Below are positions 26,401-29,829 of a stretch of DNA of 64,000 bases, piece by piece. The notes beneath the pieces are model-generated. The model searched no databases. It was not told the DNA's origin and was given only the letters and a program-made list of their open reading frames with translations. A program made the translations under genes and the position numbers. The stretch spans positions 1 through 64,000 of the forward strand of contig JACEVL010000287.1 of the NCBI GenBank assembly GCA_020284085.1, read 5' to 3'. Origin of the DNA: Aporrectodea caliginosa (Eukaryota; Annelida; Clitellata; Crassiclitellata; Lumbricidae). Positions within the stretch are counted from its first letter, which is position 1, and each line of letters starts with the position of its first letter.

Positions 26401-28985
26401 ATGGAAGCGGAGGAGGAGGAGGTGGATGGTATCCCGGTTGGCTAAATGGAATGGCGGGTGGAGGAGGAGGAGGATGGTATCCCGGTTGGCTAAATGGAAG
26501 CGGAGGAGGAGGAGGTGGATGGTATCCCGGTTGGCTAAATGGAAGCGGAGGAGGAGGAGGTGGATGGTATCCCGGTTGGACAAATGGAAGCGAAGGAGGA
26601 GGAGGTGGATGGTATCCCGGTTGGCTAAATGGAAGCGAAGGAGGAGGAGGTGGATGGTATCCCGGTTGGACAAATGGAAGCGGAGGAGGAGGAGGTGGAT
26701 GGTATCCTGGTTGGCTAAATGGAAGCGAAGGAGGAGGAGGTGGATGGTATCCCGGTTGGCTAAATGGAAGCGGAGGAGGAGGAGGAGGATGGTATCCCGG
26801 TTGGCTAAATGGAAGCGGAGGAGGAGGAGGTGGATGGTATCCCGGTTGGCTAAATGGAAGCGGAGGAGGAGGAGGTGGATGGTATCCCGGTTGGCTAAAT
26901 GGAAGCGGAGGAGGAGGAGGTGGATGGTATCCCGGTTGGCTAAATGGAAGCGGAGGAGGAGGAGGTGGATGGTATCCCGGTTGGCTAAATGGAAGCGGGG
27001 AGGAGGAGGAGGTGGATGGTATCCCGGTTGGCTAAATGGAAGCGGAGGAGGAGGAGGTGGATGGTATCCCGGTTGGCCAAATGGAAGCGAAGGAGGAGGA
27101 GGTGGATGGTATCCCGGTTGGCCAAATGGAAGCGAAGGAGGAGGAGGAGGTGGATGGTATCCCGGTTGGCTAAATGGTAGGAAAGGAGGAGGAGGAGGAG
27201 GATGGATCCCGGTTGGCTAAATGGAAGCAGAGGAGGAGGGGAATGGATGGTATCCCGGTTTAAAAATGGAAGCGAAGGAGGAGCAGGTGGATGGTATCCC
27301 GGTAGGCCAAATGGAAGCGAAGGAGGTGGAGGTGGCACGGGACCAACTTGGGGCGGACCAACTGGAAGCGGAGAAGGAAGTGGAGGAAATGGATCATGGT
27401 GGGCATGGTGGGGTAACGGATCAGCTGGAAGCGGAGGAGGAAGTGGAGGAGGCACCGGACCAACTTGGGGCGGACCAACTGGAAGCGGAGGAGGAAGTGG
27501 AGGAGGCACCGGACCAACTTGGGGCGGACCAACTGGAAGCGGAGGAGGAAGTGGAGGAGGCACCGGACCAACTTGGGGCGGACCAACTGGAAGCGGAGGA
27601 GGAAGTGGAGGAGGCACCGGACCAACTTGGGGCGGACCAACTGGAAGCGGAGGAGGAAGTGGAGGAGGCACGGGACCAACTTGGGACGGACCAACTGGAA
27701 GCGGAGGAGGAAGTGGAGGAGGCACCGGACCAACTTGGGGCGGACCAACTGGAAGCGGAGGAGGAAGTGGAGGAAATGGATCATGGTGGGCATGGTGGGG
27801 TAACGGATCAGCTGGAAGCGGAGGAGGAAGTGGAGGAGGCACCGGACCAACTTGGGGCGGACCAACTGGAAGCGGAGGAGGAAGTGGAGGAGGCACCGGA
27901 CCAACTTGGGGCGGACCAACTGGAAGCGGAGGAGGAAGTGGAGGAGGCACCGGACCAACTTGGGGCGGACCAACTGGAAGCGGAGGAGGAAGTGGAGGAG
28001 GCACGGGACCAACTTGGGGCGGACCAACTGGAAGCGGAGGAGGAAGTGGAGGAGGCACCGGACCAACTTGGGGCGGACCAACTGGAAGCGGAGGAGGAAG
28101 TGGAGGAGGCACCGGACCAACTTGGGGCGGACCAACTGGAAGCGGAGGAGGAAGTGGAGGAGGCACCGGACCAACTTGGGGCGGACCAACTGGAAGCGGA
28201 GGAGGAAGTGGAGGAGGCACCGGACCAACTTGGGGCGGACCAACTGGAAGCGGAGGAGGAAGTGGAGGAGGCACCGGACCAACTTGGGGCGGACCAACTG
28301 GAAGCGGAGGAGGAAGTGGAGGAGGCACCGGACCAACTTGGGGCGGACCAACTGGAAGCGCAGGAGGAAGTGGAGGAGGCACCAGACCAACTTGGGGGAC
28401 CAACTGGAAGCGGAGGAGGAAGTGGAGGAGGCAACGGACCAACTTGGGGCGGACCAACTGGAAGCGGAGGAGGAAGTGGGAAGTGGAGGCAACGGACCAA
28501 CTTGGGGCGGACCAACTGGAAGCGGTGTAGGAAGTGGGGGAGGCACCGGACCGAATTGGGGTGGACCAACTGGAGGCCAAGGAGGTAGCTGGGGTGGACC
28601 AAATTACGGTGGTGGTGGTTACGATGGCGGACTAAATATAGGCGGTGGAGGAGAATACAACGGTCCGCCAAATCCTGTCGGAGGAGGAGGATACAACGGT
28701 CCGCCAAATCCTGTCGGAGGAGGAGGATACAACGGTCCGCCAAATCCTGTCGGAGGAGGAGGATACAACGGTCCGCCAAATCCTGTCGGAGGAGGAGGAT
28801 ACAACGGACCCCCAAATCCTGGCGGAGGAGGAGGATACAACGGTCCCCCAAATCCTGGCGGAGGAGGAGGATACAACGGTCCGCCGAATACTGGCGGAGG
28901 AGGAGGTGCTTTGGCAGGCGGAAATTTGCCAGGAACTGGAGGAGTTAACAAGAAACCTTCTCCCGGATTTTTCTTTAATTTCTAA
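253..28985 (+). CDS. Gene 1: secreted VWC-like x2 / CTCK / glycine-rich repeat protein (5' partial)
   Basis: Spliced gene rebuilt by eye: join(253-403, 1021-1054, 1360-1470, 9618-9672, 10482-10638, 11337-11370, 12356-12463, 14501-14552, 19766-20089, 22850-28985). Every junction has AG/GT and a consistent phase. The first exon needs one base from an exon to the left of the window, so the N-terminus is missing. Domains in order: two 12-cysteine VWC-like modules, a cystine-knot domain, then about 2,000 residues of Gly/Pro/Trp/Tyr/Asn-rich repeats. VWC plus CTCK is the C-terminal layout of gel-forming mucins, VWF and hemocytin-like proteins, where CTCK makes disulfide dimers. The tail resembles silk or adhesive proteins in style; no homologue is recognised. 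An extracellular mucus, adhesive or coating protein is the likely role (inference). The tail frame carries indels, and extra small exons in the longer introns cannot be excluded. Confidence 0.8.
404..1020 (+). other. Intron with degenerate TACA-type microsatellite
   Basis: GT at 404 and AG at 1019-1020. From about 765 to 1015 it holds diverged TACATA/TACTTA tracts with no coding content. Nothing else is recognised. Confidence 0.6.
1021..1054 (+). CDS. Gene 1 exon, VWC-like module A, part 2 (34 nt)
   Basis: A micro-exon encoding C-I-C-N-T-D-G-K-I-G-C-T, with the first cysteine codon split across the upstream intron. It lies between TTTTTCAG and GTAAGT. C-x-C-x(6)-C is the core of a VWC-type fold. 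Its length and phases are identical to 11337-11370 in module B. Confidence 0.82.
1055..1359 (+). other. Intron, no recognised content
   Basis: Bounded by GTAAGT and TTATTGCAG. I see no repeat or gene inside it. Confidence 0.5.
1360..1470 (+). CDS. Gene 1 exon, VWC-like module A, part 3
   Basis: Thirty-seven codons in phase 0 on both sides. They read V-S-P-T-K-W-I-D, then C-S-E-K-S-C and the end E-C-T-C-K-D. Cysteine spacing C-x4-C ... C-x-C parallels 12356-12463 in module B. Acceptor is TTATTGCAG and donor is GTAGGT. Confidence 0.82.
1992..2670 (-). repeat. 3' LTR of the Gmr1-like element
   Basis: Matches 8482-9151 from 2001 to 2670 with one visible difference (C at 2261, T in the other copy). 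On the minus strand it begins TGTAGTGAGATCC. The outermost 9 bases of the other LTR (ending CAGTACA on the minus strand) are not faithfully present here, so the outer end at about 1992 is approximate. Confidence 0.9.
2671..2684 (-). other. Polypurine tract
   Basis: On the minus strand the sequence directly before the 3' LTR is AGGAAATGGGGTGT. This is a purine-rich primer site for plus-strand DNA synthesis in the expected place. Confidence 0.7.
2685..3004 (-). other. 3' untranslated part of the Gmr1-like element
   Basis: Lies between the gag-pol stop codon and the polypurine tract. No open frame or env-like gene is seen here. Confidence 0.6.
3005..7756 (-). CDS. Gag-Pol polyprotein of the Gmr1-like element
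   Basis: About 1,583 codons from the ATG at 7756. The frame is open to 7906, but only a TTG lies there and residues before the ATG look unrelated, while the ATG opens a SAP-like segment (M-F-G-K-M ... L-T-R-K-G-M-I-E-R-L). Next come an alpha-helical Gag without a CCHC knuckle, an aspartic protease with D-S-G, an H-H/C-x2-C integrase zinc finger (C-P-E-C), and an integrase core with V-Y-D-V-M, S-D-N-G-T and A-E-R. A G-P-F motif precedes RT with L-D-L-Q-Q-A-F and H-V-D-D. RNase H has R-C-D-A-S, V-E-R-E-L and Y-T-D-H. There is no stop or frameshift between gag and pol. The H of H-V-D-D replaces the usual aromatic residue. Likely active recently; activity is not proven. Confidence 0.95.
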   Translation of the reverse strand: MFGKMKRAQLGEECEKRGIEWNGLTRKGMIERLEEYEKAEENGDEMENEDTGGDESGQDQLKLELIRAEKEKIQAERERMETEMALNQQRAQLGLSQAAASMHVTDLPNSVNFSKLPSMADGEDLASYFHSFEKVASLQGIDVSKWARILPSLLNPAIRLHYNRLKTETCADYKETKLALLNACRMNAKFYLEKFKSMRRVGKQSYSQLLDQLRDVFGYYLECREIDSLDALVDDILMERVKETLPADAKYFVEARRPTNAAELVNYADIQFDCASEARKLAQNDHKQGHKFRPHNADTRESQWGAKAPFTREPMWNRHQERNQDARPMHSGFQSGQQAGNHPNTRNTNRFNSHAHAQVRFVKPKSNHEKVLDYQQQFIVPMYVNGKLVQSLRDSGSQVTLIDSELARDNPSATCEPMTIQCAFGNVKCVKTCEIEIWSPTFGTNRKIKIKAGVIPGLGIQMITGHDLYVSNPDLIDLALASNRRRQDGSLSPHPMTLIATRRCDYDEADKLRTAVGLQEDKTDSARNEPRQSGGETERRDECQNLTSSNETPSSKNETVAGPIDVYDPNDVYDPNDFNDSTRQENDHLQNQSALQQAAEDETATSANNEALQESAEEADSEGNQMIDGVFRSEEESGHITVGTRTSEGQDSDINTNTDEWFTSDAGGFKHAQHNDTTLSNIWNRAREGDEDYVVDEGYLYKTNKTNQDGRTEAAQKRLVVPQEYRSKVLDMAHGSIWGGHRGVQATTSRITKTFNWPSMTADIQEYVRSCPECQKTAIIKKSERAPLIEVPIIDNPWEVIVYDVMGPITPKSSSGKKYVLIIVEQTTHWPEFIALSNVTAKSVAKSLVEVFARTGIPRVIKSDNGTHFKNQLVRGLQDMLGIAPVFSTVDHHETAGSAERMIRVLREMLRKVIEDDPRSWECCLPFLAFSCRQIPSTVTGFSPFELLYSHDVRGPLQVVHDAWTGKLYTLPSKRSVVEYLTTTQNHLKKSVELATEHAKQVRQKTKEYYDKKSSNRVLEPGQEVLLLRHSTENKLLAKWDGPFPVTRKLSAVNYEILTDNGPKTYHINLLKLWHARESDAHIPKVNIILTAEPCEENFESLGPIDDEDCDDDELNLKNAGLSETQQDQLKSMLNEFKDRFENKLGRTTLIKHSIRLTTDKPIAPRCYRIPESLREQVHNQIKDMIKDKIIEPSDGPYASPIVCVRKKDNTIRICADLRQVNAITVADEYPASDMRSILDKAAGAKFITGLDLQQAFFQVELDEKSRQYTGFKTPFGLFQYTVLPNGAKNSSKCFQRLADKILLGAEDYAAAHVDDFIIFSPSWEQHLAHIRDILERLRKANLTVKLKKCQFARKSIKILGHVIEEGYVKPDPEKISAIANYQVPKTKRQVRAFLGLGNFYNRFIPDFGTKAAPLTELTRKDQPDRVKWTDQAQKSFNALKTDLTSDCMLVPPDIKKPFILRCDASGTGLGSVLAQLDPEGVERPVGYASRKLIPREAKMSTVERELLSVVWSLSHFQQYTYGAKVQVYTDHNCLRWLQTMANHNPRLTRWALAIQRYDLQVHFTPGRLNTMADGLSRAYMTN
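7757..8453 (-). other. 5' untranslated leader of the Gmr1-like element
   Basis: About 700 bp between the primer-binding site and the gag ATG. It is rich in T/C on the + strand. Overlapping short frames here are not supported as genes. Confidence 0.55.
8454..8472 (-). other. Candidate tRNA primer-binding site
   Basis: On the minus strand, immediately inside an LTR end ...CAGTACA, the sequence is TTGTGCCAGCAGGGATTC. It fits the complement of a tRNA 3' end (TGGTGCCAGCAGGGATT) with one mismatch at position 2. The tRNA identity is not assigned. Confidence 0.55.
8473..9151 (-). repeat. 5' LTR of the Gmr1-like element
   Basis: 679 bp. On the minus strand it starts TGTAGTGAG and ends CAGTACA, i.e. 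TG...CA ends. Apart from the outer 9 bases it is a near-perfect copy of 2001-2670. Short frames inside it occur identically in both LTRs and are not genes. Confidence 0.92.
9618..9672 (+). CDS. Gene 1 exon, VWC-like module A, part 4
   Basis: Reads Y-E-T-L-V-A-R-P-E-P-E-C-C-A-C-E-G-P plus one base. Acceptor is GTGTTAG and donor is CAG|GTAATT. It parallels G-E-T-L-V-V-K-P-Y-P-K-C-C-E-C-L-Q in 14501-14552 with the same phases. It is too short for a simple ORF scan and lies 8.1 kb from the preceding exon, beyond the retrotransposon. Confidence 0.8.
9673..10481 (+). other. Intron with LINE 3'-end relic and tRNA-SINE-like fragment
   Basis: About 9850-10060 resembles the C-terminal end of a CR1/L2 ORF2 (R-K-S-L-K-T-A-L-F) followed by a tail-like segment. 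At 10366-10440 the minus strand carries a B-box-like GCGTTCAAATCC and resembles a tRNA-derived SINE. Both are degraded. Confidence 0.4.
10482..10638 (+). CDS. Gene 1 exon, VWC-like module B, part 1
   Basis: Reads K-C-V-L-E-A-E-D-V ... G-V-Y-Y-K-D-Q-C-N-A plus TG of a split cysteine codon. Entry and exit phases equal those of 253-403. Acceptor is TTGACTTTTAG and donor is TTG|GTAAGG. Confidence 0.82.
10639..11336 (+). other. Intron, short LINE tail-like remnant
   Basis: Around 10750-10835 a segment resembles 9950-10060 and 29330-29405 (TTTATAAAT...ATTACAATTAC), the likely 3' end of a CR1/L2-type element. Nothing else is recognised. Confidence 0.35.
11337..11370 (+). CDS. Gene 1 exon, VWC-like module B, part 2 (34 nt)
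   Basis: Micro-exon encoding C-R-C-K-D-D-N-T-F-N-C-Y. Length, phases and C-x-C-x(6)-C spacing are identical to 1021-1054. It lies between TTTGCAG and GTGAGT. Confidence 0.82.
11371..12355 (+). other. Intron, nothing recognised
   Basis: No coding or repeat content was recognised. A small perfect inverted repeat, GTTGTGA-AG-TCACAAC, sits at 12101-12116. Confidence 0.45.
12356..12463 (+). CDS. Gene 1 exon, VWC-like module B, part 3
   Basis: Thirty-six codons, phase 0 on both sides. They read T-I-D-H-K-L-Q-I-D, then C-Q-S-Y-T-C and the end A-C-A-C-E-K. C-x4-C ... C-x-C matches 1360-1470. Acceptor is TTCTTTACAG and donor is GTAAGA. Confidence 0.82.
12797..14087. mobile_element. Non-autonomous element with GGAAAATTTCC-rich ends
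   Basis: Both ends of this intronic block carry several copies of TTCCGGAAAATTT (12805-12890 and 13998-14085) in opposed order, like terminal inverted repeats. Inside, 12975-13085 and 13485-13570 are diverged copies of one segment (AATATTCTTTA ... TTTGGTGTACA). No transposase is seen. The exact ends and target duplication are not resolved. Confidence 0.5.
14501..14552 (+). CDS. Gene 1 exon, VWC-like module B, part 4
   Basis: Reads G-E-T-L-V-V-K-P-Y-P-K-C-C-E-C-L-Q plus one base. Acceptor is CTATTTTACAG and donor is AAG|GTTAGA. It is the counterpart of 9618-9672. It leaves in phase 1, which fits the phase 1 entry of the CTCK exon. Confidence 0.82.
14850..15126 (+). mobile_element. Possible LINE 3'-end relic
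   Basis: Conceptual translation gives scattered similarity to the extreme C-terminus of CR1/L2-type ORF2 (F-L-C-R-E-R-Y-K-F-N) and runs into a trinucleotide microsatellite, as such 3' ends often do. Very degraded. Confidence 0.35.
15127..15243. repeat. (GAT/GGT)n microsatellite
   Basis: About 39 triplets of GAT with a central GGT block. Open frames through it are artefacts of the period of three. Confidence 0.95.
15244..15661 (+). other. Intronic stretch, nothing clear
   Basis: A B-box-like antisense segment (GGGATTTGAATCCG) lies near 15337-15350 and may be a SINE scrap. Otherwise unrecognised. Confidence 0.35.
15662..17301 (+). mobile_element. 5'-truncated CR1/L2-type LINE
   Basis: Begins inside the RT domain (N-Y-R-P-I-S-I-L-P) and runs through an intact ORF end and a 3' UTR to a (GGTTAT)n tail at about 17272-17301. 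The missing 5' part and the short-repeat tail are typical of CR1/L2-group non-LTR elements. It lies in the same orientation as the host gene, inside an intron. Confidence 0.85.
15664..16978 (+). CDS. LINE reverse transcriptase, C-terminal about 437 residues
   Basis: No in-frame ATG is needed, since this is a truncated ORF2 whose frame is open from the element's 5' break. RT motifs in order: Q-H-G-F-Q-P-G-H-S-T, F-I-D-I-A-K-A-F-D-T-V, G-V-P-Q-G-S-I-L-G-P and the catalytic F-A-D-D-T. The C-terminal part has S-L-Q-K-R-A-A-R-I and G-P-R-T-W-N-N-L-P, a signature of CR1/L2-type ORF2 ends. The endonuclease domain is absent, so the copy cannot be autonomous. Confidence 0.9.
17302..17651 (+). other. 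Intronic stretch with AT-rich hairpin
   Basis: GATTCGCCATTCATTA (17415-17430) and TAATGAATGACGAATC (about 17463-17478) are near-perfect inverted copies around an (AT)n run. The rest is unrecognised. Confidence 0.55.
17652..19343 (+). mobile_element. DNA transposon relic with TTTAGAGGTCGCGCC ends
   Basis: Left end TTTAGAGGTCGCGCCTCTTT and right end GGCGCGACCTCTAAA are inverted copies for about 15 bp, with weaker similarity further in. Conceptual translation at 18600-18960 (L-W-Y-F-T-E-H-P-V-P-L-A-L-F-D) resembles part of the transposase type seen in the other AGGGTG-family elements of this window. Stops and frameshifts show that it is dead. Confidence 0.6.
19430..19665 (+). mobile_element. 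CR1/L2-type LINE 3'-end fragment
   Basis: Reads F-S-V-A-D-P-A-I-W-N-D-L-P-V-D-L-R and L-K-T-V-L-F-S-R-G, the conserved ORF2 C-terminus, then AGGGGCGCTATATAAAT and an (ATGA)n tail. Fragment only. Confidence 0.65.
19766..20089 (+). CDS. Gene 1 exon: C-terminal cystine knot (CTCK) domain
   Basis: Enters in phase 1 from 14552 and leaves in phase 1 (GAAG|GTAATC). After a short A-P-P-P-V-G-G linker it shows the CTCK pattern: G-C-A-M, G-Q-C, C-S-G-T-C, C-S-C-C, A-Y-C and E-C-S-C-Q-S-C, eleven cysteines in about 100 residues. CTCK domains form disulfide-linked dimers in mucins, VWF and Norrin-like proteins. Here it is followed by more coding sequence, which is unusual. The acceptor is CGTAATGTCCTACAG. 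Confidence 0.88.
20090..22849 (+). other. Intron between CTCK exon and repeat exon
   Basis: Contains the MITE at 20245-21222. At 21470-21515 there is an antisense B-box-like SINE scrap, and at 21525-21600 tracts of CATCCC. Near 21970-22012 and 22318-22372 there are opposed TCACGCCCG/CGGGCGTGA motifs. At 22121-22255 lie diverged CCCTAA/GACCCTCA repeats, and at 22590-22720 degenerate ATTACCGCGG repeats. No exon with fitting phase was found, but a small one cannot be excluded. Confidence 0.5.
20245..21222. mobile_element. MITE with AAGGTCACTGTG ends
   Basis: Left AAGGTCACTGTGCCGAATAA and right TTATTAGACACAGTGACCTT are inverted copies. AATAAGGCCCA or its complement recurs inside at about 20448, 20793, 20814, 21180 and 21198. 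No transposase is visible. The target duplication is unclear because the flanks are AT-rich. Confidence 0.7.
22850..28985 (+). CDS. Gene 1 terminal exon: silk-like repeat tail
   Basis: Acceptor ATCAACCAG at 22841-22849. The first residues, G-A-K-P-G-K-P-T-Q-P-E-C-S-E-R, carry the last cysteine seen, then four repeat blocks follow. Phase 1 entry puts the reading in the G-P-P-G-G frame. The conceptual end is K-K-P-S-P-G-F-F-F-N-F-stop at 28983-28985. One frame does not run through: one base is missing near 25757, which gives a stop at 25849. An in-frame 6-base insertion creates a TAA at 26205. Further shifts lie near 27000 (+2), 27200 (-1), 28394 (-2) and 28480. The repeat meaning is restored after each shift, so either the assembly has errors in these repeats or the allele is newly broken. 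Uninterrupted, the tail would be about 2,045 residues. Confidence 0.75.
22942..25785 (+). repeat. Tail block 1: GPPGG pentads in 90/105-bp higher-order units
   Basis: Each unit is four or five copies of a 15-bp repeat (Gly-Pro-Pro-Gly-Gly) plus a 30-bp spacer encoding V-E-G-T-T-P-(G/V)-G-P-N. About 30 spacers are present. The spacer alternates between GGT (Gly) and GTT (Val) over much of the block, showing expansion by two-unit steps. Units are otherwise almost identical, which points to recent expansion by unequal exchange. Confidence 0.95.
25786..27320 (+). repeat. Tail block 2: 45-bp repeat, G-G-W-Y-P-G-W-L-N-G-S-G-G-G-G
   Basis: About 33 copies of a 15-residue unit with two tryptophans, one tyrosine and an N-G-S sequon. 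Variants include P or T for L, and E for G. If secreted, each copy offers one N-glycosylation site. Several indels and one TAA fall in this block. Confidence 0.93.
27325..28590 (+). repeat. Tail block 3: 54-bp repeat, T-W-G-G-P-T-G-S-G-G-G-S
   Basis: About 20 copies of an 18-residue unit. Two copies, at about 27387-27440 and 27771-27825, carry an alternative segment N-G-S-W-W-A-W-W-G-N-G-S with W-x-x-W motifs. Frame shifts lie near 28394 and 28480. Confidence 0.93.
28640..28910 (+). repeat. Tail block 4: 36-bp repeat, G-G-G-G-Y-N-G-P-P-N-P
   Basis: About seven copies of a 12-residue Gly/Tyr/Asn/Pro unit, in frame with the final stop. It is preceded by a short G-G-Y-D-G-G-L-N segment and followed by the unique end A-L-A-G-G-N-L-P-G-T-G. 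Confidence 0.93.
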
Positions 28986-29665
28986 GACGTTTTAAAACAA
29001 TATTCTTCAACATACTTGTCAAAACGCATCGTTGTTCATTCGGACAAAGTAATGCAGGTGCTTTTGAGTTTCAATTTCGCAGTGTGATGCTTTCTGTCTA
29101 TTGCTTCTTGCATTATTTTAGTCTCGACGCATTAAACGCAATGTATCTAGTGGGTGCTGTATAGGCCTATCCTTGTTTGCCTTACAATATAGGGCTTCCA
29201 ATTTGTGGATTTTATATTTTAACAAGGTTTTCGTGAATGAGTGTTTGTATTAGTATCAGAACGCCGTTTTATCACACGAAGCTGTAATATATAAAGTTAA
29301 AGTGGATTAAAAACGCCGGAAAAACTTGTTTGGTTGAAGTTTTTGGTTTTCACTTTAGAGTAGCGCTTTATAAATTTGGAGTTTACGTTCGATTACAATT
29401 ACGACGTCACTTTTGTCAGTCTCTTGCATTTTATTACTCGCGTTTTTATAACACGGAATTATAGATTGAGTGAAATTCATCATGATGCTTGTTTAGCAAA
29501 GAATAAGACTATTTGCACAGTGACTATATTTATGCTATATGTATACATAGGCCTACATATCTTTCTATGCTTTATTGTTGCTTGCAATACAGATGTTTCT
29601 TATTTACTCAATGCTTTTTTGCTTGTATGTTACACAAATCAATAAAAATGTGTTAATAAAATAGT
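28986..29665 (+). other. Gene 1 3' UTR with poly(A) signals
   Basis: Non-coding sequence after the stop, with AATAAA at 29641-29646 and again at 29655-29660. At 29330-29405 a LINE-tail-like segment similar to 10750-10835 is present. The UTR length is an inference. Confidence 0.55.
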
Positions 29666-29829
29666 TTCATTCAAGTTCTTTGTCTCTACCTTTTACAGTC
29701 AATTGAAACTGAATTCCATTATGTTACTTTTGCGTTTATACCTTTATCTTTAATTATCTGTCTCAGATTTTGCCTGGGCAAGACATGATTGGTTTGTTGG
29801 CAGACGTTGAATGGCCCGATAGTTACAAT

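Noticed and set aside
22832..26673. Minus-strand frames of 975 and 1,256 codons across the repeat exon
   Set aside because: Shadows of the plus-strand repeat with no domain, no start context and no splice support.
22913..27220. Plus-strand frame of about 1,435 codons reading D-H-L-E-A repeats
   Set aside because: Not compatible with the phase of the acceptor at 22849 or with the cysteine-rich start of the exon. It is open only because the repeat periods are multiples of three.
25786..27320. C-mannosylation motif in W-Y-P-G-W
   Set aside because: The spacing is W-x-x-x-W and not W-x-x-W; only the W-W-A-W-W inserts of block 3 fit.
26985..28951. Proline-rich minus-strand frames opposite blocks 3 and 4
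   Set aside because: Complement of the glycine-rich repeats; no independent evidence.
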